This document shows, in pieces, positions 63,881 to 64,000 of a stretch of 64,000 nucleotides of DNA. Source of the DNA: Bhargavaea massiliensis (lineage in GTDB: Bacteria > Bacillota > Bacilli > Bacillales_A > Planococcaceae); contig NZ_JAHBCJ010000005.1 of assembly GCF_018390575.1 (NCBI RefSeq), forward strand, positions 1 to 64,000. Direction: 5' to 3'. Both the position numbers and the translations under genes were made by a program. Position 1 is the stretch's first letter. Every line of letters starts with the position of its first letter. The notes under the pieces were generated by a model. It saw only the letters and a list, made by a program, of their open reading frames with translations. It was not told the origin of the DNA and did no database searches.

Positions 63881-64000
63881 CTGTTCCACCCTTCCGGTTT
63901 CTTCTTGTGTCATTATACAACAAAACGTTTCAGTAAACAGATGATAACATTCACTGTCACAGAACCTTGATATTACAGCTTTTCTGAAGTCTTGGCACGT

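Overview
The window is a piece of a Gram-positive, endospore-forming Bacillales chromosome of moderately high G+C. Gene content and order follow the Bacillus subtilis region that runs from der/gpsA through spoIVA, hbs, mtrAB, menaquinone genes, the aro supraoperon, qcrABC, dapB, panBCD, dinG, asnS, ponA/recU, yprAB, gpsB and rnpB to ypsC, ypvA and dynA. Recognised genes include spoIVA, gpsB, mtrB (TRAP), bshA and rnpB. A Planococcaceae member such as Bhargavaea or Sporosarcina is my inference from base composition and gene complement; it is not proven by the sequence.

Layout: almost all genes lie on the minus strand, so the window reads naturally from right to left. Positions 64000-58100 hold der, gpsA, a DUF2768 protein, a lipoprotein, spoIVA and HU. 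Positions 57700-53600 hold folE-mtrB-hepS-menG-hepT-ndk (folate, TRAP regulator, menaquinone side chain and ring methylation, nucleotides). Positions 53330-45280 hold aroC-aroB-aroH-hisC-tyrA-aroA followed by ypiA-ypiB. The trpEDCFBA block that sits between aroH and hisC in B. subtilis is absent. Positions 44700-40600 hold ypiF, the menaquinol:cytochrome c reductase qcrABC, ypjA and a YugP-like metallopeptidase. Positions 40600-32400 hold a plus-strand YitT-type membrane protein, then ypjD-dapB-mgsA-bshA-cca-birA and panB-panC-panD. Positions 32100-24650 hold dinG-ypmA-ypmB-aspB-asnS-dnaD-nth. Positions 24200-20280 hold plus-strand recU-ponA and minus-strand yppE. Positions 20300-9960 hold mrfA-mrfB, gpsB, rnpB, an RlmL-like methyltransferase, an ECF sigma/DUF4179 pair and a DinG-like helicase. 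Positions 9450-780 hold the two-module dynamin, a sulfurtransferase, DUF421, a phosphoesterase, RNase HI-like, a zinc-finger, cold shock, peptidase C26 and fabI genes. The left edge carries a broken IS1182-type transposase.

The gene complement is mostly core, and the novelty lies between genes. Four intergenic stretches (about 9561-9885, 14409-14545, 24424-24565 and 32191-32270) are built on a 21-bp period, with different core motifs. Each lies just beyond the intrinsic terminator of a leftward gene. Two near-identical 187-bp MITE-like elements (24232-24418 and 58421-58607; 3 mismatches) have imperfect 18-bp terminal inverted repeats and an internal 16-bp perfect inverted repeat followed by a T tract. 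Regulatory sites that can be read directly include a FapR-type operator at fabI, an attenuator-like leader before panB, an ECF-type promoter before the sigma gene, a sigma-E-type -10 before spoIVA, and several good sigma-A promoters.
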